Origin: an uncultured Prevotellaceae bacterium
GTDB taxonomy: Bacteria; Bacteroidota; Bacteroidia; Bacteroidales; Bacteroidaceae
Direction of reading: 5' to 3'
Length of the DNA: 64,000 nucleotides
Assembly (NCBI GenBank): GCA_900316585.1
Contig: ONDM01000004.1
Coordinates: 62,001-126,000 of the forward strand
Part shown: one piece after another, positions 1 to 8,044 of the stretch
How the letters are laid out: every line of letters begins with the position of its first letter
Position numbering within the stretch: the stretch's first letter is position 1
Made by a program: the position numbers and the translations under genes
The notes under the pieces: model-generated
Databases searched by the model: none
Told to the model about the DNA's origin: nothing
What the model saw: only the letters and a program-made list of their open reading frames with translations

Positions 1-1014
1 TATGCTTCTCCTGATGGTAGATATGAGCTGAATGAGCGTCTTGCAAATAGACGTGAGTCTGTTTCTACCGACTATGTCAACAAGCAGTTAAAGAAGACAA
101 AGCTGGAGACTAACGTTGATAGCAAGTATACTGCAGAGGACTGGGAAGGTTTCCAGGAACTGGTGGGTGAATCTAGCATTCAGGATAAGGACTTGATTCT
201 CCGTGTGCTTTCTATGTATCAGGACCCAGAGGAGCGTGAGCGTGAAATTCGCAACATCGCTACTGTATATAAGGATTTGGCAGATGGTATTCTTCCACAG
301 TTGCGTCGTGCACGTCTGACTGCCAACTATGAGATCATCGGTCGTAGCGACGAAGAAATCGTTGCACAGCTGAAAGAAGATCCTACTAAGTTGAGTGTAG
401 AAGAACTTCTTTATGGTGCTACCATCGTAGATTCTAACAAAGACAAGGAGGCATTCTATACTGCAGCTACCAAGCAATATCCTAATGATGCTCGTGCTTT
501 CAACAACTTAGGTGCTTTGGCTTATCAGAGTGGAAACCTTGATACTGCAGCAAACTATTTCACTCAGGCTCAAAGAGTTTCTGGTAATTCTGCTGAGGCT
601 AATGCTAATTTAGGTCTTATTTCTCTGCTCAATGGCAAGAAGGAAGAAGCTGCTCAGTATCTGAGCAAGGGTGGCAATGCAAACAATGTAAACGAGGCTC
701 TTGGTGCATTGTATCTTTCACAGGGTCAGTACAGCCAGGCTGCTCAGACATTGAAGGGTACCAACTCTAATACTCAGGCATTGGCAGAGATCCTCAACAA
801 GGATTATACTAGTGCTGCTGCTACTTTGACTTCTATCAAGAATGCAGATGCAATGACCAACTATCTGAAGGCTATTGTCAGTGCACGTACTAATGACAGC
901 CAGGGTGTAAGCACTTACCTGCGTAATGCAATCAGCCAGGACAGCACTCTTAGAAACTATGCTAAGAATGATTTGGAATTTGCTAAGTTTGCAAGTGTGA
1001 TAAGTGGTCTCTAA
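1..1014 (+). CDS. OmpA-like/TPR outer-membrane protein, C-terminal part (5' end outside window)
   Basis: The reading frame is open from base 1 and ends at TAA 1012-1014, so only the last 337 residues are present. The visible start (YASPDGRYELNERLANRR) resembles the conserved part of an OmpA-like peptidoglycan-binding domain, where a Y-A-S-P-E/D-G motif precedes an N..L..RR helix. Residues of about 155-330 hold tetratricopeptide-like units (for example NDARAFNNLGALAYQSGNLDTA). In Bacteroidales such OmpA-plus-TPR proteins are abundant envelope proteins thought to tie the outer membrane to the cell wall; that role is inferred here. The next gene starts 6 bp downstream, so they may be co-transcribed. 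The internal ATG at 163 is not a real start because the frame and domain continue upstream. Confidence 0.8.
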   Translation, partial: YASPDGRYELNERLANRRESVSTDYVNKQLKKTKLETNVDSKYTAEDWEGFQELVGESSIQDKDLILRVLSMYQDPEEREREIRNIATVYKDLADGILPQLRRARLTANYEIIGRSDEEIVAQLKEDPTKLSVEELLYGATIVDSNKDKEAFYTAATKQYPNDARAFNNLGALAYQSGNLDTAANYFTQAQRVSGNSAEANANLGLISLLNGKKEEAAQYLSKGGNANNVNEALGALYLSQGQYSQAAQTLKGTNSNTQALAEILNKDYTSAAATLTSIKNADAMTNYLKAIVSARTNDSQGVSTYLRNAISQDSTLRNYAKNDLEFAKFASVISGL

Positions 1015-1020
1015 TTTACA

Positions 1021-2019
1021 GTGAAAAGACTTTTTAATATAATAGTAATCCTGCTGACCGGAATGGTGGTTTTCTCCTGTTCCGGCCAGCAGGAAAAGTT
1101 TTCAGTCAGGGGGGAGTTCACTGGCTTGAACGACCTTGAAATTTATTTCTGGACACCAGAGGGTGGGCATGGTCAGGTGGACACTGTCTATGTACGGAAT
1201 GGAAGGTTTGCCTATGAGAGCCCACAGTCTGCTCCAGGGTGGTATACCATGCTTTTCCAAAACATGAGTGAGCAGGTTATCTTTGCAGAGCCAGGACTGG
1301 ATGTGGAAGTAGAAGCCGATGCCACCCACTTGCGTGACATGAAAATAGAAGGGGGTAAGGCTAATAAGCTTATGACAAAGTTCCGTGAGCAGATAAGTTC
1401 CGAAACTCAGATGCAAGCTATCATAAACCATGCCCAGGATTTTATAAAGAAAAATCCAAAAAGTATTGTCAGCGTCTATCTGTTTGAGAAGTATTTCCTC
1501 CAACGTCAGGAAACGGAGATGAAGCAGTTGAAGGAGCTGTTGGACATCCTACTGAAGGCACAGCCGAACAGAACCAGGCTTATCAGCCTCCAGAGCCGTA
1601 TTGAAGGGGAGCAGCAGATGAAGGTGGGCGTTCCGGCTGCTGATTTCCATGTGCGGGACATAGACGGGGTGGAACATGAGCTCTCATCTTATAAGGACAG
1701 TACCTTGCTGCTTTGTTTTTGGGCTAATTGGAACATTGACAGTCGAGATGAACTTCGTCCTCTCCGTAAAGATTATAAGACGTGGAAGAAAAAGGTTCCC
1801 ATCCTCACCATTTCACTGGACCTTATGAAGGTTTCTTGGCGAACTTTTTTGCGTATAGATTCCGTTCCCGGTCATCACGTTTGTGACCTTCGTGCTTGGG
1901 ACAGCCCTATTGTGAAAGCATATGGAATCAATGAACTTCCCACCTATATCTTAGTCAAGGATGGGAAAATCATCGCAAGGGAAAACAAAATAGAGGTTAT
2001 TAAGGATAAAATCAACTAA
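1021..2019 (+). CDS. thioredoxin-fold lipoprotein (DUF4369/TlpA-like) lacking the CXXC motif
   Basis: 332 residues from a GTG start. The N-terminus is a lipoprotein signal peptide with lipobox VFSC (Cys20). Residues of about 28-110 look like the beta-rich DUF4369 domain that precedes TlpA/ResA-type thioredoxin domains in Bacteroidota; about 205-332 is the thioredoxin-like domain (VPAADFHVRDIDG, then LLLCFWANWNIDSRDELRPL). Canonical proteins read FWASWCGPCRRE here; this one has W237-N-I-D-S-R, so both redox cysteines (expected at 238 and 241) are absent. The cis-Pro region (INELPTYILV) is kept. It should therefore be unable to do thiol-disulfide exchange and may be a binding or scaffold protein. 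It follows the OmpA-like gene by 6 bp and its 3' end overlaps the convergent ATPase gene by 8 bp. Confidence 0.85.
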   Translation: MKRLFNIIVILLTGMVVFSCSGQQEKFSVRGEFTGLNDLEIYFWTPEGGHGQVDTVYVRNGRFAYESPQSAPGWYTMLFQNMSEQVIFAEPGLDVEVEADATHLRDMKIEGGKANKLMTKFREQISSETQMQAIINHAQDFIKKNPKSIVSVYLFEKYFLQRQETEMKQLKELLDILLKAQPNRTRLISLQSRIEGEQQMKVGVPAADFHVRDIDGVEHELSSYKDSTLLLCFWANWNIDSRDELRPLRKDYKTWKKKVPILTISLDLMKVSWRTFLRIDSVPGHHVCDLRAWDSPIVKAYGINELPTYILVKDGKIIARENKIEVIKDKIN

Positions 2020-2428
2020 GTTTTTTGGTCATGGTAAGTAAGTTGTACCCATCGGCTGTCCGCTGATAGGAAACTGTATCCATGTATTCTTTTATCAGAA
2101 AGATGCCTAGTCCTCCTATTTTACGTTCTTGGGCATCAAGGGTAGTGTCCACTTCGGGAGCTTGAGTGGTAGGGTCAAACGGAATACCTGCATCTTTTAC
2201 TTGAGCTGTGAGTATGCCATTTTCTTTGCTGATGAAGATTTTAAAAGAATGAACCTCATTTTGAGGGTATGCATAGAGAATCACGTTGGTCACAGCTTCT
2301 TCCAACACTAGGTTCAACTTGAAAACCAAGCTTTTTTCCAGTGCCAGCTCTTCGCAAACCTCCTCTACAAATACGGCTAATTTAGGTATGACATTCAGGT
2401 CATTTGTCAATTCTATTTGTTTCTTCAT
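2012..2428 (-). CDS. RsbW-like anti-sigma-type serine kinase / HATPase_c_2 protein
   Basis: 138 residues forming a single GHKL ATPase domain of the anti-sigma-factor (RsbW/SpoIIAB) type. The N box is at about 40-55 (LVLEEAVTNVILYAYP, Asn48), the G1 box at 79-85 (DAGIPFD) and the G2 region at 104-112 (IGGLGIFLI). Known relatives phosphorylate a STAS-domain antagonist and hold a partner, often a sigma factor, until the STAS protein is dephosphorylated. A STAS gene lies at 4403-4705 and a PP2C phosphatase at 12449-13606, which completes the set. No sigma factor is in the window, so the final target is unknown. The gene is divergent from the SLC13 gene at 2545. Its 3' end overlaps the preceding lipoprotein gene by 8 bp. 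I saw no good -7 element, only an imperfect one near 2450. Confidence 0.88.
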   Translation of the reverse strand: MKKQIELTNDLNVIPKLAVFVEEVCEELALEKSLVFKLNLVLEEAVTNVILYAYPQNEVHSFKIFISKENGILTAQVKDAGIPFDPTTQAPEVDTTLDAQERKIGGLGIFLIKEYMDTVSYQRTADGYNLLTMTKKLS

Positions 2429-2513
2429 GCTTATTGCAGGTAAAACTATGCAAATTAAACCCTTTTTGAGAAGAAAAACAAAAAATATTGTAATGATTAT
2501 TGGCTGAAAACAT

Positions 2514-2521
2514 TAAATTTG
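2514..2521 (+). promoter_or_regulatory. -7 promoter element for the SLC13 gene
   Basis: TAAATTTG matches the Bacteroidota TAnnTTTG consensus. It predicts transcription starting near 2529, downstream of the possible TTG start at 2500 and about 16 nt before ATG 2545. This decides the start codon of the permease gene. Confidence 0.55.
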
Positions 2522-2544
2522 CAAGTGATATTCTAGTATTGCGG

Positions 2545-4320
2545 ATGGAAAATGCACTTTTTTTAGGGTTGAATATCTATGCTTGGATTACCATATTCTT
2601 GTTGGTATTCAAGTTGATAATGTTGATAACCGGAAAGTTGTCTTCTGATATTGTGGCCTTTATTATCATAGCAGTGCTGCTGCTTACGGGTACATTGTCA
2701 GAGCAGGATGGTTTGTCAGGATTCAGTACCACATCCGTTATTACCTTGGGTGTCTTGTTCATCGTGATTGGGGGGCTGATTCATTCCGGAGTTACTCACT
2801 TGGTGGAGCGTCGTATTTTGGGTAAACCGAAGACACCTTTTTCTGCATTGGCACATCTTATGCTTCCCGTTGCCAGTCTAAGTGCTATTTTCAATAATGC
2901 AGCTGTGGTGGCTTTGTTCATAAACATTGTTAAGATGTGGGCAAAGCGTATCAAGATAGCTCCTTCCAAGTTGCTGCTCCCCATGAGTTATGCTGCCACT
3001 TTGGGTGGTGCCTGTACTTTGGTGGGTTCTACGTCCAACTTGATTGTTGCTGGTCTATATGAGGAGGAGATGGGAAGATCCATGAACTTCTTTGCCCCTT
3101 TTTTCCCAGGTTTCTGCTGCTTGTCCGTTTGTATTGCTGCGGTGCTTTTGCAACGAAAGCATTTGCCTGACCGTAAAGCCCCTGAAGAAGCATTTGAGAG
3201 TCGTGCGGAATATACGGTGGAGTTGATGGTGCCTACAGAGAATGAACTGGTGGGGAATACCATTGAACAATCTGGACTCGCCAATGTGAATGGTGGGCAT
3301 CTGATTGAGATTGTCCGTTTTGATCGTGAGATTATATCACCTGTGCCAGCCGATGAATTCATTTTGGGTGGCGACCACTTGGTATATTCTGGTAAGATAA
3401 ATTCTATTTTGGAACTTCGTGAAACGTATGGTCTGGTGAATGCTACCCATCATGTATATAATCAGAATGAGATATCCAAGAACCGTAAGCTTCAGACGGG
3501 AACTGTAGCTCCTAACAGCCCGTTTGTGGGACATAGGATGATAGACTTGAACTTTGAGGATGAAAATGATGTTGTTTTGGTAGCAGTGGCTCGTGAAGGT
3601 GAGCGTATTCAGGGTATACCTCGTGAGATAGTTCTGCGTGCGGGTGATACCTTGTTGCTGGAGGGAGAGAAACTGAAGCCAGAGCATTTCATGGATACCT
3701 TGTTGTTCTTTGATTCCATAGCTCTGCCTCAAGAAGGAAACAGAACCATCATTGCCTCGTTGATTGTGCTGAGCATGGTGTTACTTACCGCTTTAAATGT
3801 TATGTCTTTGTTGAAAGCCTGCTTGCTGGCTGCCCTTGCCATGATGGCATTTGGCTGTTGTTCTGCCCAGCAGGCCCGTCAGAGCATTAACTGGAAGCTC
3901 CTCATGGTGTTTGTAGGCTCTTATTGTATAGGTCATTCCATTTCCGTGACGGGAATAGCTGACCTTTTGGCCTTAGGTGTCTCCCATTTATGTGGATCCA
4001 ATGCCTTTGTAGCTTTGGTGCTTATCTGCTTTTTTGGCTGCATCCTCACAGAGTTCCTTTCCAATGCCTCTGCAGGAGCCTTGCTGGCACCGGTGGCACT
4101 GAAGACTGCCATATCACTAGGGTGCAATCCTACTGCCTTCTGTGTGGGGCTGATGCTTTCAGTAACCTGTGGACTGGCTACTCCGGTGGGCAGTGAGACC
4201 AACTTGCTTATCTATGGTCCCGGTGGTTTCAAGTTCATGGATTTTGTGAAGACAGGTTTCCCTTTGAACATGCTGATGTTGGTCACCAACGTACTGATTG
4301 TCTCTATTTTCTATTTATAA
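2545..4320 (+). CDS. SLC13/DASS-type anion permease with two RCK_C (TrkA-C) domains
   Basis: 591 residues from ATG 2545. Hydrophobic segments at both ends form the transporter; a central soluble part (about residues 220-400) contains two RCK_C/TrkA-C-like modules (VPTENELVGNTIEQSGL...GDHLVYSG and NSPFVGHRMIDLNFEDENDVVLVAVAREGERI...GDTLLLEGE). Family members import anions such as sulfate or dicarboxylates; the substrate cannot be read from sequence. An in-frame TTG at 2500 would add 15 residues but lies upstream of the promoter, and the paralogue at 13646-15415 aligns from the equivalent methionine (ME-x-LGL-x-I-x-AWITI). The gene sits alone on the plus strand between the RsbW-like and STAS genes. 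Confidence 0.88.
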   Translation: MENALFLGLNIYAWITIFLLVFKLIMLITGKLSSDIVAFIIIAVLLLTGTLSEQDGLSGFSTTSVITLGVLFIVIGGLIHSGVTHLVERRILGKPKTPFSALAHLMLPVASLSAIFNNAAVVALFINIVKMWAKRIKIAPSKLLLPMSYAATLGGACTLVGSTSNLIVAGLYEEEMGRSMNFFAPFFPGFCCLSVCIAAVLLQRKHLPDRKAPEEAFESRAEYTVELMVPTENELVGNTIEQSGLANVNGGHLIEIVRFDREIISPVPADEFILGGDHLVYSGKINSILELRETYGLVNATHHVYNQNEISKNRKLQTGTVAPNSPFVGHRMIDLNFEDENDVVLVAVAREGERIQGIPREIVLRAGDTLLLEGEKLKPEHFMDTLLFFDSIALPQEGNRTIIASLIVLSMVLLTALNVMSLLKACLLAALAMMAFGCCSAQQARQSINWKLLMVFVGSYCIGHSISVTGIADLLALGVSHLCGSNAFVALVLICFFGCILTEFLSNASAGALLAPVALKTAISLGCNPTAFCVGLMLSVTCGLATPVGSETNLLIYGPGGFKFMDFVKTGFPLNMLMLVTNVLIVSIFYL

Positions 4321-4343
4321 TATTAAAGGTATATAGAATAACA

Positions 4344-4383
4344 GAAACCGCCGATTATCCGTGAATGGATAGCCGGCGGTTTC
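4344..4383. terminator. bidirectional terminator between SLC13 and STAS genes
   Basis: GAAACCGCC at 4344-4352 pairs perfectly with GGCGGTTTC at 4375-4383, with further partial pairing (ATTATCC/GGATAG) inside. It lies between two convergent genes and can serve both. The T-tracts are short. Confidence 0.6.
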
Positions 4384-4402
4384 CTATTTCTAGTTTAACC
4401 AG

Positions 4403-4705
4403 TTATTCGAACTTGAACAATTGGGTAAAGCCTGTAATCTTAAATACCTGCATAATCTCATCATTTGCTCCCCTTATAATGGCGTCTCCACCTTCTACCA
4501 TTGTCTTCTTGCGCAGGGCAAGCAGACAACGTAAGCCGGAACTGCTGATGAACTCCAGGTCTGTACAGTCCAAAATGATATGTTTATCAGCATTTTCCAT
4601 CAAAGGATTCAGGTCCTTGCTGAACTGCATGGCTGCCAGGGTATCCAGGCGTCCTTTTAAGATTCCAGTCAGCACATCTCCGTCTTTAATAATCTCCAAA
4701 TTCAT
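4403..4705 (-). CDS. STAS-domain anti-anti-sigma factor (RsbV/SpoIIAA-like)
   Basis: 100 residues, one STAS domain of normal family length. The signature strand-helix stretch is at 43-65 (IILDCTDLEFISSSGLRCLLALR). By alignment with RsbV (MDSTGL), Ser55, two residues before Gly57, is the likely phosphorylation site for an RsbW-type kinase. In known partner-switching systems the dephosphorylated STAS protein binds the kinase and frees its client. The kinase candidate is at 2012-2428 and the phosphatase candidate at 12449-13606. It is the last gene of the long minus-strand operon, 67 bp after the TonB receptor gene, and has its own -7 element (4726-4733), so it may also be expressed independently. 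Confidence 0.9.
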   Translation of the reverse strand: MNLEIIKDGDVLTGILKGRLDTLAAMQFSKDLNPLMENADKHIILDCTDLEFISSSGLRCLLALRKKTMVEGGDAIIRGANDEIMQVFKITGFTQLFKFE

Positions 4706-4725
4706 CGTTGTTTTTATATTTTTCG

Positions 4726-4733
4726 CAAAAGTA
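4726..4733 (-). promoter_or_regulatory. -7 promoter element for the STAS gene
   Basis: On the minus strand this reads TACTTTTG, matching TAnnTTTG. It predicts a start near 4720 and a leader of about 15 nt, so the STAS gene can be transcribed apart from the upstream operon. Confidence 0.5.
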
Positions 4734-4772
4734 ATAAAAAGTTTCTACATGGGACTTAAAATCAAATAATTT

Positions 4773-7181
4773 TTAGAAATTATATTGAATTTTTCCGATG
4801 AGGCTACGCCCTTGCTGAGGTATGCCATTTCTCAGGATGCCTCCCACTACATAATCCCTGTTCATCAGATTCCTGACGTCCAGGGAGAACTTGAATTTCT
4901 TCCATCGCCAGTCGGCTCCAAAGTCCATTGCATAGTAGGAACCTTGGTGTTCCACTAGGGTTCTAGGGTTGTTTATAACCATGATAGCTATCAGGTTGTT
5001 GGTCAGTAGCCATTGGCTGCCTCTGAACTTCACGTCGCTGTGAATCCACAGGTCACCTAGCTCATCGAGGTTCATCACTTGGTATGCAGCATTCAGGTTT
5101 CCCATGAATCTAGGGAGATTACAGATGGTGTGCAGGGTGTTTTCAGGAGCGGCATAGCCTTCCACCTTCGACGGGTACTGGTAGCTCAGGTTCAGGTTTA
5201 TGCGTATCTTAGGGGTTTGGAACTTGATGATCTGTTCCGCACCTAGCATGTCCACCCTACCGGAGTTTACCATGGTATAGTTGCTGGTTTCTCCCGTACT
5301 TTTATCCAGCATGTTTGTCACGCTGTAGAACACCAAGTCGGTGGCCTTGTTGTAGAAAAAGTTTGTTTCTGCTGTAATCTTCCCTTTGAAAAGGCTGTAT
5401 TCCACATCCATCTGGTAGGAGTCCATCTCCTGTGGGGTCATGTACGGTCCTCCTCCAAAGAGAGGGAAGGTGCTGGACCGGTACAGGTATGGTGCATCCA
5501 CGAAGGAGTGGGAGTAAGCCAGACGGATATTCATGTTCTTCCTAGGCAGCCATATGAGTGCCATTCTAGGGGAGAGGTTCGATGCCCGGGTATCTAGCAG
5601 ACGGAATTTCTTGTCGTAGCGCAGTCCCACGTTTCCGATGAACTTATCAGAGAAATGGTGTTTCAGCTGTGCGAAGGCAGAATAGGTCCTTTCGTTCTGT
5701 TGCAGGAGGAAGTTGTTGAAGGTGAACACCGGTTCATTTCCGTAGAAATCTCCCATGGTAAAGCTTCCGCTAGTCACGCTGAAGAATTCGGCTTGCACGC
5801 CGGCTAGCAAGGTACCGTATTGGCCCTTTTGGTCGCCGTAGTTTATACCCCCTTGGAGAGAACCACCCAACGTATAGTCATCCCATTCCAGGTCTTGCCA
5901 TACACCTTGGCACATCGGATTCAGGTCTCCGAAGCCCAGCTCACGTAGCATCAATTCGGCTACGTCTTGCCTGATTTCGTCACCCATTATGTTATAGAAT
6001 GATGTACTCTCGCTGTCGGCATAGAACTGCCCGGTGAAGAATTTGTTTCCCCAGGTCTTGTCGTAGCTGATGGAGCCTCTGATGGCCGTGCGGCTAGTAC
6101 CCGGTGCGTTGCTGTGTACCTTTCCGTACAGGTCATAGGTGTAATCTTGAAACATCTGCACCACATTGGTGTGAGGCACCAGCTTGGAGTGTTGCATGCT
6201 GAACTGTATGGTGATGTCCTTCCACTGACCCCTCATACCGAAGTCGTAGGCAGGTTTTTTGTTGTAGCCACCCCTATACAGGTTCTTATCGTCTTTCTGA
6301 CCCTTTGAAGTATAGATGCTTGCCCATGCCATCATATCATGGTCCACACCTCCCAGTCCTGTCAGGAAAGACCCTCCATAGGTGTTGAAACTACCCACAT
6401 GCAGTGCACCCTGGCTACCATCCAACTCTGCTCCTTTACGGGTGATGATGTTCACCACCGCACTCAGGGCCACGTTGCCGTAGAGTGAGGAGGCAGGGCC
6501 TCGGAGCACCTCTATACGCTTCACCTTGTCCAGGGTGGTACGGAAGTCGGGCGCTTCCGCATTGCCGGCACCACTGTTCAGTCTTTTGCCGTTCAGCAAG
6601 AAGAGCACGTCCTCCTGAGAGAAGCCATAGATGCCACGCATGGCTATGTTGTCCTCCGCACCCGATATCTCGCTGATGCTAGGGACGTAGAGCTTCAGCA
6701 GCTCACCTACGGTCTGTGCGCTGGAGTGTTCTATCATCTCTTCGGTTATCAGCACAATAGGTACTGGCGACTCGCTGATATCCTCAGCTTGTGAGGAGGC
6801 GGTCTCGATGGTCACGACACCTCTTTTCAGCGACCTGATGATAGCGTTGAATCGAGGTCCTTCGTTTTCTCCGGTGTAGTTAGGTGCCACAATCAGCAGT
6901 TTGCTGGCGTACTCCCTGGCCATGTCTTCCTGGTCCATGTACAGGTAACTAAGCGCCATCAGTTGGAAGACTATGAACTTGGAATTGTTGTCTGTCACTT
7001 CTTCCTCCAGTTCCTTTCCAAGCTCAATGGTTTCCTCGAAATGCCCCAGCTGGTAGGAGTTGTTCATCGCCAAGAGTTCCTGTATATGCTCCGCAGATAC
7101 ATTTTGCAGGTTTTGTGCCTGTCCGTCCAGTCCTAGCATGAAGACCATCAGGCACAGGAGTATGAATCTCAGTATTTTCAT
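4773..7181 (-). CDS. TonB-dependent outer-membrane receptor with N-terminal helical (TPR-like) extension
   Basis: 802 residues. A signal peptide (about 1-22, ending GQAQ) is followed by a helical, TPR-like stretch at about 25-110 instead of the carboxypeptidase-regulatory domain usual in SusC-type receptors. The plug is at about 130-240 (VPIVLITEEMIEHSSAQTVGELLKLYVPSI, then MRGIYGFSQEDVLFLLNGKRLN, then RIEVLRGPASSLYGNVALSAVVNIITRKG) and the rest is a beta-barrel ending in NF, typical of outer-membrane insertion. It belongs to the vitamin B12/siderophore/colicin-receptor-like class; the ligand is unknown. It overlaps the upstream kinase gene by 4 bp (ATGA), so translation is probably coupled. 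Its place inside a signalling operon suggests transport or sensing of the same ligand. Confidence 0.9.
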   Translation of the reverse strand: MKILRFILLCLMVFMLGLDGQAQNLQNVSAEHIQELLAMNNSYQLGHFEETIELGKELEEEVTDNNSKFIVFQLMALSYLYMDQEDMAREYASKLLIVAPNYTGENEGPRFNAIIRSLKRGVVTIETASSQAEDISESPVPIVLITEEMIEHSSAQTVGELLKLYVPSISEISGAEDNIAMRGIYGFSQEDVLFLLNGKRLNSGAGNAEAPDFRTTLDKVKRIEVLRGPASSLYGNVALSAVVNIITRKGAELDGSQGALHVGSFNTYGGSFLTGLGGVDHDMMAWASIYTSKGQKDDKNLYRGGYNKKPAYDFGMRGQWKDITIQFSMQHSKLVPHTNVVQMFQDYTYDLYGKVHSNAPGTSRTAIRGSISYDKTWGNKFFTGQFYADSESTSFYNIMGDEIRQDVAELMLRELGFGDLNPMCQGVWQDLEWDDYTLGGSLQGGINYGDQKGQYGTLLAGVQAEFFSVTSGSFTMGDFYGNEPVFTFNNFLLQQNERTYSAFAQLKHHFSDKFIGNVGLRYDKKFRLLDTRASNLSPRMALIWLPRKNMNIRLAYSHSFVDAPYLYRSSTFPLFGGGPYMTPQEMDSYQMDVEYSLFKGKITAETNFFYNKATDLVFYSVTNMLDKSTGETSNYTMVNSGRVDMLGAEQIIKFQTPKIRINLNLSYQYPSKVEGYAAPENTLHTICNLPRFMGNLNAAYQVMNLDELGDLWIHSDVKFRGSQWLLTNNLIAIMVINNPRTLVEHQGSYYAMDFGADWRWKKFKFSLDVRNLMNRDYVVGGILRNGIPQQGRSLIGKIQYNF

Positions 7182-8032
7182 TTCACGGATTTAGCAGGTA
7201 TGATAAAAGTGAAGGTACTGCCTTTGCCCTTGTGGGTGTCCAGCAGGATTTTCCCTTTGTGTTTGTTTACTATGATATCCCAGGTAAGGTACATGCCCAG
7301 GCCGGTTCCTTGTCCCACAGGTTTGGTGGTGATAATCTCATGGAAGATTTTCTCCTTCACTTCTTCAGCGATGCCCATTCCGTTGTCGGCAAGTACCAAG
7401 GTGAGGGTTTCCTTCTCATAGGTCATCTTCACGTCGATGGTAGGCATATAGTCGGAGCCCATCTCCTTTGCCTTTTCCCTCACGGTGTAGCAGGCATTGT
7501 TCATCACGTTCAGTACGGCACGGCACAGATCCTGCGGGATGACCATCAGCTGAGGCATCTTGTCGGGGTAAGATTCGTGCAGGCTCACGTTGAAGTTCTT
7601 GTCATTGGCCCTCATGGAATGGTAGGATAGCCATACATACTCATGTACCAGCTGGTCCACACGGGTAGGGAGGAACTCATCCTCCTTGCCACGGCTTTGC
7701 AGCAAGATGCTGTGTATGATGCCGATGGACCGCTCTCCGTACTCCTGAATCTTCTTCAGGTTTTCTTGCAGGTCGGCCGTAATGTCATCTATCTCTTCCC
7801 GGTCCTCAGCCTTCAGCTTATCCTCGTTGTCCTCTAAAATCTCCGTCATGTCATCCAGTAACTTGTTGCTCAGCTTGCTGAAGTTGATGACAAAGTTCAG
7901 CGGATTCTGTATTTCGTGGGCAATACCGGCCACCAGCATGCCCAGAGAGGCCAATTTCTGCTGAGCCCGTAGTTGCTGCTGAAGGTTTGTTACCTTGTTC
8001 TGCAGGTTTTGAATCTGATCTTGTTCGCTCAT
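7178..8032 (-). CDS. soluble sensor histidine kinase
   Basis: 284 residues with no membrane segment or signal peptide. Residues 3-30 form a short Gln/Leu-rich coiled coil. The H box is intact (GMLVAGIAHEIQNPLNF, phospho-acceptor His39). The ATPase part follows with an N box (VLNVMNNACYTV), G1 (DNGMGI), F (FHEIITTKP) and G2 (GQGTGLGMYL) boxes. It lies 12 bp after the larger membrane sensor gene, which has matching coiled-coil and kinase regions but lacks the His. The two may act together, with this protein supplying the phosphoryl-accepting histidine. The receiver at 12449-13606 in the same operon is the obvious phosphotransfer partner (inference). Confidence 0.92.
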   Translation of the reverse strand: MSEQDQIQNLQNKVTNLQQQLRAQQKLASLGMLVAGIAHEIQNPLNFVINFSKLSNKLLDDMTEILEDNEDKLKAEDREEIDDITADLQENLKKIQEYGERSIGIIHSILLQSRGKEDEFLPTRVDQLVHEYVWLSYHSMRANDKNFNVSLHESYPDKMPQLMVIPQDLCRAVLNVMNNACYTVREKAKEMGSDYMPTIDVKMTYEKETLTLVLADNGMGIAEEVKEKIFHEIITTKPVGQGTGLGMYLTWDIIVNKHKGKILLDTHKGKGSTFTFIIPAKSVK

Positions 8033-8044
8033 ACTTTTAGCTAT

